Below are positions 7,412 to 15,479 of a stretch of DNA of 64,000 nucleotides, piece by piece. A program made the position numbers and the translations under genes. Source of the DNA: Fen-1135 sp963705275 (GTDB lineage: Bacteria > Desulfobacterota > Syntrophia > Syntrophales > UBA2185); NCBI GenBank assembly GCA_963705275.1, contig OY970063.1, positions 2,666,001 to 2,730,000 on the forward strand. Reading direction: 5' to 3'. The number at the start of each line of letters is the position of its first letter. Position 1 is the stretch's first letter. The notes under the pieces were generated by a model. The model worked only from the letters and a program-made list of their open reading frames with translations. It did not search any database and was not told where the DNA came from.

Positions 7412-8641
7412 ATGAAAAGCACGAACACATCTCCTGTTCTTATCATCGGCGGCGGCGTCGCCGGAATCGGCGCGGCTCTCGACCTCGCCCACTGCGGCCG
7501 TGCCGTTCATCTCGTAGAAAGCGGTCGTGTGTTGGGCGGCCAGGTCGCCAGGCTGGACAAACTCTACCCGACGGATCACTGCGCCTTCTGTCCGCTATGG
7601 ACGGATATCAAGAAGCTTAGGGAACATCCCTTGATTACCGTTCATACAAATACGGAGGTAAAAGAGCTGAAGAGGGTTGACGGCCTTCTTCATGCCGTCA
7701 TCGTAAGAAGGCCTCCGGTTATTGATGAAAGCCGCTGCGTTTTCTGCGGGAAGTGCGCGGGCGTTTGTTCAGAAGCGGCCATCGACACCCTGGGCGACCA
7801 CGTCTATCCACCCTCTTACCTGATTAGAGAGGAGGTCTGCAGCGGCTGCGAAGAGTGTACTGCGATATGCCCTACGGCAGCGATCGCTTTTCAGAGGAAG
7901 GAAGAAACGACTGAGCTTGTGGTCGATGATGTGATATGGGCCTCCGGCTTTACCGAGGTGGACCTGTCGCCGCTTCCGGAATTCGGCCTGGGAAAACACC
8001 CGGACATCATGACGGCGATGGAGTTTGAACAATGGACGGCAGAGGCAGGCGCGAACAAAGGGGCCATCACAAAGAAATCAGATTCCTCCGTCCCCCGCAA
8101 TATCGCCTTCATTCAATGTGCAGGCGCGAGGGATCAGAGGCTCCTCTCATACTGTTCCGCCGTCTGCTGCATGCACGCGCTCAAGCAGGCCCAATGGGCG
8201 ATAAGGAGAAATCCCGCCATGCAGTGCGTTGTCTTCTATACCGACCTCCGCACTGTGGGGCGTGACTATTACGAGTACTCTCTGCGGGAAATAAGCGGGA
8301 GCCGCGTAAGGCTCATCAGGGGGAGGCCTTCTCTGATCTATCCGCTCCCATCGAGGGACGGCATTGCGGTAAAGTTCGAAAACACCATCACTCAGAAAAG
8401 AGAGATATGGAAATTCGACATGGTGGTACTCAACGGGAATATCGGGTCTTCCCTGAAAAGGAAGGGTCAGGAAAATAATATATCACCCGTTCTTTCAGGC
8501 GACGGGTTCGTTAATGCGCAAGCGGACGAGATCTCGCGTTTATCCTGCGGCTTCAGCGCGGAGCCTGCGGACGTGGCGGAGTCGGCCATACAGGCGTCTT
8601 CTGCCGCCGTGAAGTCCATACTGGCAAAAAGGAATAAGTAG
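7412..8641 (+). CDS. HdrA-like FAD/Fe-S oxidoreductase (short form)
   Basis: This 409-residue protein resembles heterodisulfide reductase subunit A: a FAD-binding glycine motif (IIGGGVAGIGAA, about residues 10-21), the HdrA-type cysteine pair after it (DHCAFCPLW), two ferredoxin motifs (CVFCGKCAGVCSEA and CSGCEECTAICPTA), then the second half of the flavin fold with IQCAGARD and CSAVCCMHALK. HdrA proteins can split or combine electron pairs at FAD (flavin-based bifurcation) with HdrBC, MvhD or formate dehydrogenase. No gap separates it from the preceding gene. It is shorter than methanogen HdrA (about 650 residues) and lacks the C-terminal ferredoxin module. Confidence 0.9.
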   Translation: MKSTNTSPVLIIGGGVAGIGAALDLAHCGRAVHLVESGRVLGGQVARLDKLYPTDHCAFCPLWTDIKKLREHPLITVHTNTEVKELKRVDGLLHAVIVRRPPVIDESRCVFCGKCAGVCSEAAIDTLGDHVYPPSYLIREEVCSGCEECTAICPTAAIAFQRKEETTELVVDDVIWASGFTEVDLSPLPEFGLGKHPDIMTAMEFEQWTAEAGANKGAITKKSDSSVPRNIAFIQCAGARDQRLLSYCSAVCCMHALKQAQWAIRRNPAMQCVVFYTDLRTVGRDYYEYSLREISGSRVRLIRGRPSLIYPLPSRDGIAVKFENTITQKREIWKFDMVVLNGNIGSSLKRKGQENNISPVLSGDGFVNAQADEISRLSCGFSAEPADVAESAIQASSAAVKSILAKRNK

Positions 8642-8644
8642 AAA

Positions 8645-10357
8645 ATGTCGGGTACCGGAGTTTTCCTTTGCAGATGTTTCGGAGAAGTCGATCGAGTGAT
8701 TGACCTCGAGCGCCTGCGCGAAAAATCGGAAGAAGATCCCTCCGTCGTTTTTTCTTCCGTCTGCGAATCCCTCTGCCTTGCTGATGACACTGAGAAGACT
8801 GCGTCCCGCATCTGGGAATCCGGTCTCGAAAAGATCGTGATCGGAGGGTGTTCGCATCTGGCCAGGGGAGGCGCGATTGTGGACGGTCTTGTGAAGCGGG
8901 GGATAAGGCGCTCGGCCATCGGCCTTGTCGATCTGAGGGAGGCGTGCGCATGGATTCATACGAATGATCCAGCGAACGCAACGGACAAGGCTTGGGACCT
9001 GATCCGCATGGAAATCGCCGCCCTTCAGTACCGGCAGGCATCGGATGATGTCACGGTGAATGTTTGCCCGGAAGCAATGGTTGTCGGCGCCGGCCCGGCC
9101 GGGCTTTCCGCCGCACGGACGCTCGCGCGGTTGGGCTTCAAGGTGCATCTTATCGAAAGGGGAGCAAACCCCGGAGGCATGCTGAACCTGATCTCCCATG
9201 TATACCCGTCCGATGAAAAGGCATCCGAAAAGATCAAAGCGTTCGTCGACGAAGTGGATAATAATTCGCTCATCCACTTTTATCCGAAGGCAAAGATAAA
9301 TTCCATTACGGGATTTGCCGGGAACTTCACTGTGCAGTCCTCTTCCGCCGCGGGCGACAAAAGGCTCCGGGTAGGGGCGGTGATCCTCGCCTCAGGCGCG
9401 AGGGTGTGGCTTCCCCTCGGCCTCTACAGATACGGCAAGCTTAAGAATGTGATTACGCAGATGGAGCTCGAGAGGCAATACATCAAGGGCCCGCGCGAGA
9501 TCAAGTCGGCAGTTTTTGTTCAATGTGTGGGCGCGAGGAATAAGGAGAGGCCCTATTGCGCGACCATATGCTGTCCGTCGAGCCTAAAGAACGCCGTCAG
9601 AATAAAGGAAGAGAATCCTGATGCAAGGGTATTTATCCTCCACCGCGATATCATGACGCCCGGGAGCGTCCTCGAAGCCTATTACAGAAATGCCCTCGCC
9701 AAAGGCGTACAGTTTGTACGGTTTGAAGAGTCGAACCCTCCCGAAATGCTGGGTGATGAATATATTGAGGGCGTGGAGGTGTTTGACAGTATCAGCGGGA
9801 TGAAGCGGAGGCTCGATTGCGAGCTTGTCATCCTGAGTACGCCTCTTATCCCTAATGACGATAATGTGAAGCTTGCCGGAATGCTCGGCCTCTCGGTTGA
9901 CCGCTATGGTTTCTTCTCGGAAATTTATCCTCTCCATCCCCTGGAAACGAGGATGGACGGTGTTTTCATCTGCGGCTCAGCCAGGTGGCCCGTGTCGTCC
10001 GACAATGCAATAGTACAGGGAGAAGGCGCAGCAGCTAAAGCAGCTGCGCTGTTGAGTAGGGAAACCATTTCGGCCCTGTCTCTCAGCCGCGTTCCCGGCG
10101 AGAAATTCGGCCATGCCGCAGTCAATGCAGTGACGTGCACGGGGTGTGGCAATTGTGTCGCTGTCTGTCCCTTTGACGCGTGCCGTCTTCAGAAGATGGG
10201 GAGGAAGTGGGTAAGCAGGGTCAATAAGCTCCGGTGCAAGGCCTGCGGCAATTGCATATCCGTCTGCCCCAACGGGACAGTGCAGCTGCCTGAGAGTAAT
10301 TACCGGGCGGTTGCAGCGATGATCAAAGAGGCGTTTGGCGAAAAGACCGTGTTATGA
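8645..10357 (+). CDS. HdrA-like FAD/Fe-S oxidoreductase (long form)
   Basis: A second HdrA homologue of 570 residues. Its N-terminus has a cysteine-containing domain (FLCRCFGEVDRV and SVCESLCLADD), then a FAD site (VGAGPAGLSAARTLA, near 143), a central FVQCVGARN with the CATICCPSSLK block, and two C-terminal ferredoxin motifs (CTGCGNCVAVCPFDAC, CKACGNCISVCPNG). Two different HdrA proteins in tandem recall the BamE/BamG-type and Hdr-Flox arrangements in which two flavin proteins share electron flow. Its stop overlaps the MvhD-like start by four bases (ATGA), indicating translational coupling. Confidence 0.9.
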   Translation: MSGTGVFLCRCFGEVDRVIDLERLREKSEEDPSVVFSSVCESLCLADDTEKTASRIWESGLEKIVIGGCSHLARGGAIVDGLVKRGIRRSAIGLVDLREACAWIHTNDPANATDKAWDLIRMEIAALQYRQASDDVTVNVCPEAMVVGAGPAGLSAARTLARLGFKVHLIERGANPGGMLNLISHVYPSDEKASEKIKAFVDEVDNNSLIHFYPKAKINSITGFAGNFTVQSSSAAGDKRLRVGAVILASGARVWLPLGLYRYGKLKNVITQMELERQYIKGPREIKSAVFVQCVGARNKERPYCATICCPSSLKNAVRIKEENPDARVFILHRDIMTPGSVLEAYYRNALAKGVQFVRFEESNPPEMLGDEYIEGVEVFDSISGMKRRLDCELVILSTPLIPNDDNVKLAGMLGLSVDRYGFFSEIYPLHPLETRMDGVFICGSARWPVSSDNAIVQGEGAAAKAAALLSRETISALSLSRVPGEKFGHAAVNAVTCTGCGNCVAVCPFDACRLQKMGRKWVSRVNKLRCKACGNCISVCPNGTVQLPESNYRAVAAMIKEAFGEKTVL

Positions 10358-10749
10358 AGATCCTGATTTTTGCATGCAAGTGGTGTGGGCTGATCGGCGC
10401 CGATGGCGCGGGGAAGAAGAAGATACAGCTTCCGCCGCAGTTCCGTGTAATTCCGATGGAATGCGCTGCGCTCGTCGAGCCTGACGCCGTTATCCGTGCG
10501 TTTGCATCCGGAATGACAGGTGTGGCGGTGCTGGGCTGCCACCTGGGGGGCTGCCGGTTTAACGATGCGAATCACGCGGCCATAAAGAGGCTGGAGCTCC
10601 TGAAGTCGCTTTTGGATGCGACCGGGATCGGCGGCAAGAGGCTTTTGATCAGTTTCGGGACGGCCCATGAGGATCATCAGTACGCGGAGGTCGTTAACAC
10701 GTTCTTTGAGGAACTGAGGGTAATGCCTTCCACGGGCGCGTGGATTTGA
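10354..10749 (+). CDS. MvhD/FlpD-family [2Fe-2S] electron-transfer subunit
   Basis: The 131-residue protein matches the delta subunit of methyl-viologen-reducing hydrogenase, which passes electrons from hydrogenase or formate dehydrogenase to HdrA. Visible features are the N-terminal FACKWCGLIGADGAG, a central MECAAL and GCHLGGCRFNDANH, and a C-terminal HEDHQYAEVVNTFFEEL. All selected positions are cysteine; no in-frame TGA suggests selenocysteine. It overlaps HdrA by four bases. No hydrogenase large subunit is nearby, so formate dehydrogenase (11662) is the likely partner. Confidence 0.9.
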   Translation: MKILIFACKWCGLIGADGAGKKKIQLPPQFRVIPMECAALVEPDAVIRAFASGMTGVAVLGCHLGGCRFNDANHAAIKRLELLKSLLDATGIGGKRLLISFGTAHEDHQYAEVVNTFFEELRVMPSTGAWI

Positions 10750-10756
10750 ACTACAT

Positions 10757-10773
10757 CCCCTTTATGAAAGGGG
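10757..10773 (+). other. Short hairpin between the mvhD-like and fdhB-like genes
   Basis: CCCCTTT and AAAGGGG form a perfect 7-bp stem with a 3-base loop in the only sizeable gap (71 bp) inside the operon. No T-run follows, so it is not a normal terminator. It may slow RNA decay or modulate expression of the downstream genes. Confidence 0.35.
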
Positions 10774-10820
10774 GAAAGAGAAAGCAGCCCTGAAGGTCTG
10801 CACTACATTGATAAACGGAT

Positions 10821-11672
10821 ATGGTGGAAAAAGTAAAAGACATAGCGAGGAGCATACTGGCGGAAAAGAAGGCGGACGGGGTCCTCGGCCTGATAAAGGG
10901 CGAATGGGATATCATCCAGCCCCACGTCTTCGAAAGTCCGGGTGAACTGGATGCCCTTGTCATTGAACCGAAATGGCTGCTCGCGAAAATGGCGATGGCT
11001 GTCCTGCGGTCTTCAAGGGAAGGCTACAGGCTGGCAGTCGTTGTCCGCGGCTGCGACGAAAGGGCGCTTACTGAACTTGTGAAGAGAAACCAGATTGAAA
11101 AAGAGAGTCTTGCAACCATCGGCATTCCCTGCACGAAAGAGCAGGCGCAGGCGTGCATCTGCAGCCGCCCATATCCTCAAGAGCTTGACTGCGGCGATGC
11201 TGTGGAAGGCATCGATCCGCTTTCAGTTGAAAGCGTAAAGGAACTCATTGCTGGCGACGGCGCGGCGAGAATGGAAAAATGGGCAAGCATACTTAAGAGA
11301 TGCATCAAATGCTACGGATGCAGGAATTCGTGTCCCATCTGTGTCTGCATACCCTGCAAACTGGAAGACCAGGTCTGGGTCGAAAAGGGCGTGATACCTG
11401 CAGAGGTGCTGTCGTATCACCTGATCCGCGCGTTTCACCTGTCGGACATGTGTGTGGCCTGCGGGGCGTGCCAGGAGGCATGCCCTGTAAACATCCCGCT
11501 TATGGCTCTGCAGCTGTCCATGCGGGAGATGCTCCGTGAAATATACGGCTACGAAGCCGGCACAGATCCGGAAAGGAAATCACCGATCCTGTTCGATCTG
11601 TGCAAGGAGCCGGGGGTAGGACACGTGCTGCCGGACTGGGTAAACAGCTTGAGAGAAAACGATGAGTCCTGA
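10821..11672 (+). CDS. FdhB/FrhB-like Fe-S subunit linking formate dehydrogenase to HdrA
   Basis: The 283-residue protein resembles the beta subunit of F420-type hydrogenase/formate dehydrogenase: an N-terminal region with VVVRGCDERALTELVKRNQ and IGIPCTKEQ, then a cysteine-rich segment CIKCYGCRNSCPICVCIPC and a regular ferredoxin motif CVACGACQEACPVNIP. The first cluster group has extra cysteines and may hold an unusual centre. It overlaps the FdhA start by 11 bases, supporting a two-subunit enzyme. The ATG at 10821 has only a weak ribosome binding site, so expression may depend on read-through from the upstream gene. Confidence 0.85.
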   Translation: MVEKVKDIARSILAEKKADGVLGLIKGEWDIIQPHVFESPGELDALVIEPKWLLAKMAMAVLRSSREGYRLAVVVRGCDERALTELVKRNQIEKESLATIGIPCTKEQAQACICSRPYPQELDCGDAVEGIDPLSVESVKELIAGDGAARMEKWASILKRCIKCYGCRNSCPICVCIPCKLEDQVWVEKGVIPAEVLSYHLIRAFHLSDMCVACGACQEACPVNIPLMALQLSMREMLREIYGYEAGTDPERKSPILFDLCKEPGVGHVLPDWVNSLRENDES

Positions 11673-13713
11673 TTTTACAAAAACAATCTGTCCTTATTGC
11701 GGGGTCGGCTGCGGCCTGGTCCTGAAGGTCGAGGACGGCAAGGTCGTTGGCACGTACCCGGACAGGGAACACCCTGTCAGCCGCGGCACCCTTTGCATCA
11801 AAGGCTGGTCTGCGCACGAATTCATTCATCACCCGGAGCGGCTGAAAACGCCTCTCGTAAAAAAGAGAGACACGTTTGAGAAGATCTCCTGGGACGATGC
11901 GATAGCGCTCGCTGCGGAGAAGCTGAAAGCGGCAGCGGAGAAATACGGCGGAGATGCAGTAGGCGGGCTATCTTCCGCGAAGTGCACCAATGAGGAAAAT
12001 TACCTTTTCCAGAAGATGATCCGCATGGCCTTCAAGACGAATAATGTGGACCACTGCGCGCGCCTGTGCCACGCGCCCACGGCTGTGGGCATGGGCCAGA
12101 CTACGGGGAGCGGCGCGATGACAAACTCAATCTCCGACCTGGCCGGTGCGGAGTGCATCTTGATTATCGGCTCCAACGCGGCGGAGAGCCATCCCATCAT
12201 CATGGGCGAGATATATAAGGCTGTGGACCGCGGGGCTGCTGTGATAGTCGTTGACCCGCGGAAGACAGCAGTTGCGGAGAATGCGCGGATTCACCTGAGG
12301 ATAAATCCAGGTACGGACATTCCTCTCCTCTGTGGCATGATGAGGCACATTATCGATGAGGGACTTCATAATGAGAAGTTCATCCATAACAGGATGGAAG
12401 GGTTCGATGAATTAAAGACATTCCTCCGATCCTGGCCGGTGGAGCGGGCCGCAAAGGAATGCGGCATCGACGAGAAAGAGATTAGAAAAGTCGCGGAGAT
12501 GTACGCAAAGGCGAAGGATGCCGCCGCCGTTTACTGCATGGGAATCACTCAGCACGCTTGCGGGACGGCGAATGTCCATGCCGTCTGTGACCTTGCGATG
12601 CTCTGCGGTCAGATTGGCAAGACGTATTCCGGCGTATATCCGCTCCGCGGGCAGAACAATGTCCAGGGCGCCTGTGACATGGGGGCGCTCCCGAATGTCT
12701 ATCCGGGATACCAGAGTGTCAGCGTCCCTGCCGTGAAAGAAAAATTTGAGAAGGCCTGGGGCAGGGAACTTTCCGCCAAACCCGGGCTCACTGTAACGGA
12801 GATGATAGGCTCTGCCGGAAAAGATATCCACGCCCTGTACATCATGGCGGAAAACCCCGCTATCAGTGATCCCGATGTCAACCATGTACTGGAAGCCCTC
12901 ACGAAGCTGGACTTCCTGATCGTGCAGGATATCTTTCTTACCGAGACGGCGAAATTTGCCGATCTGGTTTTGCCGGCCGTCTGCTTTGCCGAAAAGACGG
13001 GGACGTACACGAACACGGAAAGAAGATTCCAGCTCTTGAGGAAAACAGTTGAACCTCCCGGCGAGGCAAAGGGGGACTTCGAGATAATATGCCTTCTTGC
13101 CAATGCCCTGGGGCTTGATTTCCGATACAAACATCCCGGCGAAGCCATGGATGAGATCGCGAAGCTTGTGCCCGAATACGGCGGCATTCGTTTTGACAGG
13201 CTCGAGAAGGCGGGCCTGCAGTGGCCGTGTCCCGACCTGGAACACGAAGGAACAAGATTTTTACACGAGTCCCGATTTACGCGGGGCAAGGGACTATTCA
13301 TCGTGCCGGCATACACACCGCCCTTTGAAAAGCCGGACAGCGAATATCCGTACTGGCTGAATACAGGAAGGATGTTTGCCCATTACCACACGGGCACCAT
13401 GACGCGCCGGTCCGCATTTCTCAGCAGGGAGATGGAAGGGCCGTATACGGAGATGCACCCGGAAGATGCGATGAAAGCGGGCATCAGAGAGGGCGACAGG
13501 ATCAGGATAACGAGCAGGCGGGGGAGCATAGTAACTGCCGCAAGGATTACGAAGAGGGTTGCCAAAGGCTCTCTCTTCGCACCCTTCCACTTTACGGAAG
13601 CGCGCGCGAATGTCCTGACAAACCCTGTCCTTGACCCGGTCTCCAAGATACCGGAGTTCAAGGCTTGCGCCGCGCGGATAGAAAAGGAACCGAATGAAAA
13701 ACAGGCAAGATAA
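11662..13713 (+). CDS. Molybdopterin formate dehydrogenase catalytic subunit, cysteine type
   Basis: This 683-residue protein is an FdhF/FdhA-like member of the DMSO reductase superfamily. It begins with the [4Fe-4S] ligand set (CPYCGVGCGL ... TLCIKG) and has the active-site segment ARLCHAPTAVGMGQTTGSGAMTN cut here as LCHAP and GSGAMTN. Cys136 takes the place of selenocysteine 140 of E. coli FdhF. The GQNNVQGACDMG pterin motif and C-terminal molydopterin-dinucleotide-binding domain are present. It lacks the NuoG-like N-terminal extension of NAD-linked forms and has no Tat signal, so it should be cytoplasmic and work with the FdhB-, MvhD- and HdrA-like subunits. Confidence 0.92.
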   Translation: MSPDFTKTICPYCGVGCGLVLKVEDGKVVGTYPDREHPVSRGTLCIKGWSAHEFIHHPERLKTPLVKKRDTFEKISWDDAIALAAEKLKAAAEKYGGDAVGGLSSAKCTNEENYLFQKMIRMAFKTNNVDHCARLCHAPTAVGMGQTTGSGAMTNSISDLAGAECILIIGSNAAESHPIIMGEIYKAVDRGAAVIVVDPRKTAVAENARIHLRINPGTDIPLLCGMMRHIIDEGLHNEKFIHNRMEGFDELKTFLRSWPVERAAKECGIDEKEIRKVAEMYAKAKDAAAVYCMGITQHACGTANVHAVCDLAMLCGQIGKTYSGVYPLRGQNNVQGACDMGALPNVYPGYQSVSVPAVKEKFEKAWGRELSAKPGLTVTEMIGSAGKDIHALYIMAENPAISDPDVNHVLEALTKLDFLIVQDIFLTETAKFADLVLPAVCFAEKTGTYTNTERRFQLLRKTVEPPGEAKGDFEIICLLANALGLDFRYKHPGEAMDEIAKLVPEYGGIRFDRLEKAGLQWPCPDLEHEGTRFLHESRFTRGKGLFIVPAYTPPFEKPDSEYPYWLNTGRMFAHYHTGTMTRRSAFLSREMEGPYTEMHPEDAMKAGIREGDRIRITSRRGSIVTAARITKRVAKGSLFAPFHFTEARANVLTNPVLDPVSKIPEFKACAARIEKEPNEKQAR

Positions 13714-14156
13714 AATCGCCGAGGCGAAGCGCGTATCAGGCGCCGATTCCTGCGTCGAGTGCGGGCGCTGCGTTGCCGCCTGTCCCATGGCGGAGATGTA
13801 TGCGAATTTTTCCATCGACATGTCACCGCGCGGCATCATAAAAAAGACGCTCGTGGGAGACCCGGTAGTTGAGGACAAGAACATCTGGTATTGCACGGAG
13901 TGCAACGCGGGTACCGATACATGCCCGCAGGGCGTGAGCTGCAGGGACCTGATCAGAAAGCTCAGAGAGGCGGCAGTGGATGAGAACCTTCTCGAAAATG
14001 CAAAGACCTGCAAATGCTGCGGCAGGCGCCTTTGTCGCGATTCCCGTGGAGGACTTCGTATTCGCGAGGCTAAAGGATGAACCACCGAATGTCTTCGGGG
14101 TGCTCGATATTTGCCCGCCATGCAGGCGGGAGATCTATCTTCTGAGAAATGCGTAA
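13694..14156 (+). CDS. HdrC-like Fe-S protein, apparently frameshifted near 14020-14035
   Basis: The first 110 or so codons encode an HdrC-like protein with CVECGRCVAACPMAE and CTECNAGTDTCPQG. In the original frame it ends at 14080 after an arginine-rich tail with codon use unlike its neighbours. From about 14020 the +1 frame instead reads a natural-looking sequence (AFVAIPVEDFVFARLKDEPP, then CPPCRRE) and ends at 14156, exactly one base before the next gene's ATG. Removing the A in GGCAGGCGCC would join both parts smoothly at CKCCGG. The cause may be a sequencing error, a mutation or programmed frameshifting. It overlaps FdhA by 20 bases. Confidence 0.75.
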
Positions 14157-15479
14157 ATGAAAGAACAGACTACAGAGAAACCGATGGCAGAGCAGGATTT
14201 CTCCCTCAACCTTGAGGACCTGCGGCCGCGCCCGAAGGAGAAGAAGCATTTTTCCGAGTACTTCATGCCGCGGCGCCATTCGTTCATAATCTTTCATCCG
14301 GACAGGTGCACGGGCTGCGGCGCCTGCGAGATGATCTGCTCGACGAGGAACGTGGGAAAAGTCGCGCCCGTCTCCGCGAGCGTGAAGGTGGTGCGAGACG
14401 AGAAGGAAGGCAAGAACTTCTCCATACTCTGTCAGCACTGCCGTAAACCCTTATGCCTTCCCGCTTGTCCTACAAGGGCAATCGAAAAGGGCGAGGACGG
14501 CATCGTACGCATAGACAAACTCTTCTGCACCGAGTGCGGCCTCTGTACCATGGCCTGCCCGGCGGCGGCCCCGATCAAAGACCCTGCAAGCCGGGAAATA
14601 CACAAGTGCGACCTCTGCGAAGGCGACCCCCTCTGCGTGAAGCACTGCCCGGAGGACGCGCTCACCTTCACGAGGGGGAAGGCTGTCCGCTGGATAAAGG
14701 GACTCCGCTGGACTTCCCAGCTCATGTCATTTCTCCTTTTGGTCATGGTCTTTGTCGGCACGTTCTGCTACTTCAAAACGGGAAGCGTGAGCTTCGCCTG
14801 CCCAACGGGGACGCTTCAGAATATCGCATCGTCTGGGACCATTGTGCTTGTGGGCATTTCATCGGCACTGGCACTCATCATTCTCACCGTTCTTGCAGGA
14901 AGGCTTTTCTGCGGATGGGTCTGCCCGTTTGGGTTTGTCCTCGATGTCGTCGATAAGATAATTCCCAAGAAAATCGGCTGGCCTTCATTTCTTAAGAGCC
15001 GGATGACAAAATACGGCGTATTGGCCGGCGCCGTGGGAGGGAGCTATGCCCTCGGTTTCCAGGTATTCTGCACCGTCTGTCCCATCGGTACGCTCTGCCG
15101 TGCCTATGGAGTGCAGTCATTCTTCAGGGGCGCCGAGCTCGCCATCGTCCCCGTACTGGCAAGCCTCGAGATCGGAGAAAGGAGATCATGGTGCAGATAT
15201 TTCTGCCCTGTTGGCGCTGTGCTGGGGCTCACGGCATTATTGCGCATGATAAAAATAGTGATCGGGGCAAAGAGGTGCAAGAAATTCTCCTGCATACAGT
15301 GTGCAGAGGTCTGCCCCGTCGGGATTATAGATGCGGATAAACTGCGGGAAGGCGTATCGCCCAAGATTCCCATGACGGAATGTATCATGTGCTTGAGATG
15401 TGTAGATAGATGCCCGTACAGCGCGGCGAAGATCCGCTTTCGCTGGCAGAAGGCAGCCCCGGGAGATGTCAGGATATGA
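14157..15479 (+). CDS. NapH-like membrane ferredoxin fused to an HycB-like polyferredoxin
   Basis: The 440-residue protein has two parts. Residues 1-180 carry four soluble [4Fe-4S] motifs (CTGCGACEMIC at 51-61, CQHCRKPLCLPACP, CTECGLCTMACP, CDLCEGDPLCVKHCP). Residues 190-370 form a NapH/CcoG-like membrane domain with several helices and the CGWVCPFG and CRYFCPVG motifs, followed by two further ferredoxin motifs (CIQCAEVCPVG, CIMCLRCVDRCP). NapH-type proteins oxidise or reduce quinones. The extra soluble clusters could wire the membrane part to the Hdr/Fdh complex. The start follows the preceding in-frame TAA directly, and the stop overlaps the AOR-like start (ATGA). Confidence 0.9.
   Translation: MKEQTTEKPMAEQDFSLNLEDLRPRPKEKKHFSEYFMPRRHSFIIFHPDRCTGCGACEMICSTRNVGKVAPVSASVKVVRDEKEGKNFSILCQHCRKPLCLPACPTRAIEKGEDGIVRIDKLFCTECGLCTMACPAAAPIKDPASREIHKCDLCEGDPLCVKHCPEDALTFTRGKAVRWIKGLRWTSQLMSFLLLVMVFVGTFCYFKTGSVSFACPTGTLQNIASSGTIVLVGISSALALIILTVLAGRLFCGWVCPFGFVLDVVDKIIPKKIGWPSFLKSRMTKYGVLAGAVGGSYALGFQVFCTVCPIGTLCRAYGVQSFFRGAELAIVPVLASLEIGERRSWCRYFCPVGAVLGLTALLRMIKIVIGAKRCKKFSCIQCAEVCPVGIIDADKLREGVSPKIPMTECIMCLRCVDRCPYSAAKIRFRWQKAAPGDVRI

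Noticed and set aside
12067..12069. Selenocysteine at the formate dehydrogenase active site
   Set aside because: The codon is TGC (Cys136), and no in-frame TGA was seen in the Hdr or MvhD genes.
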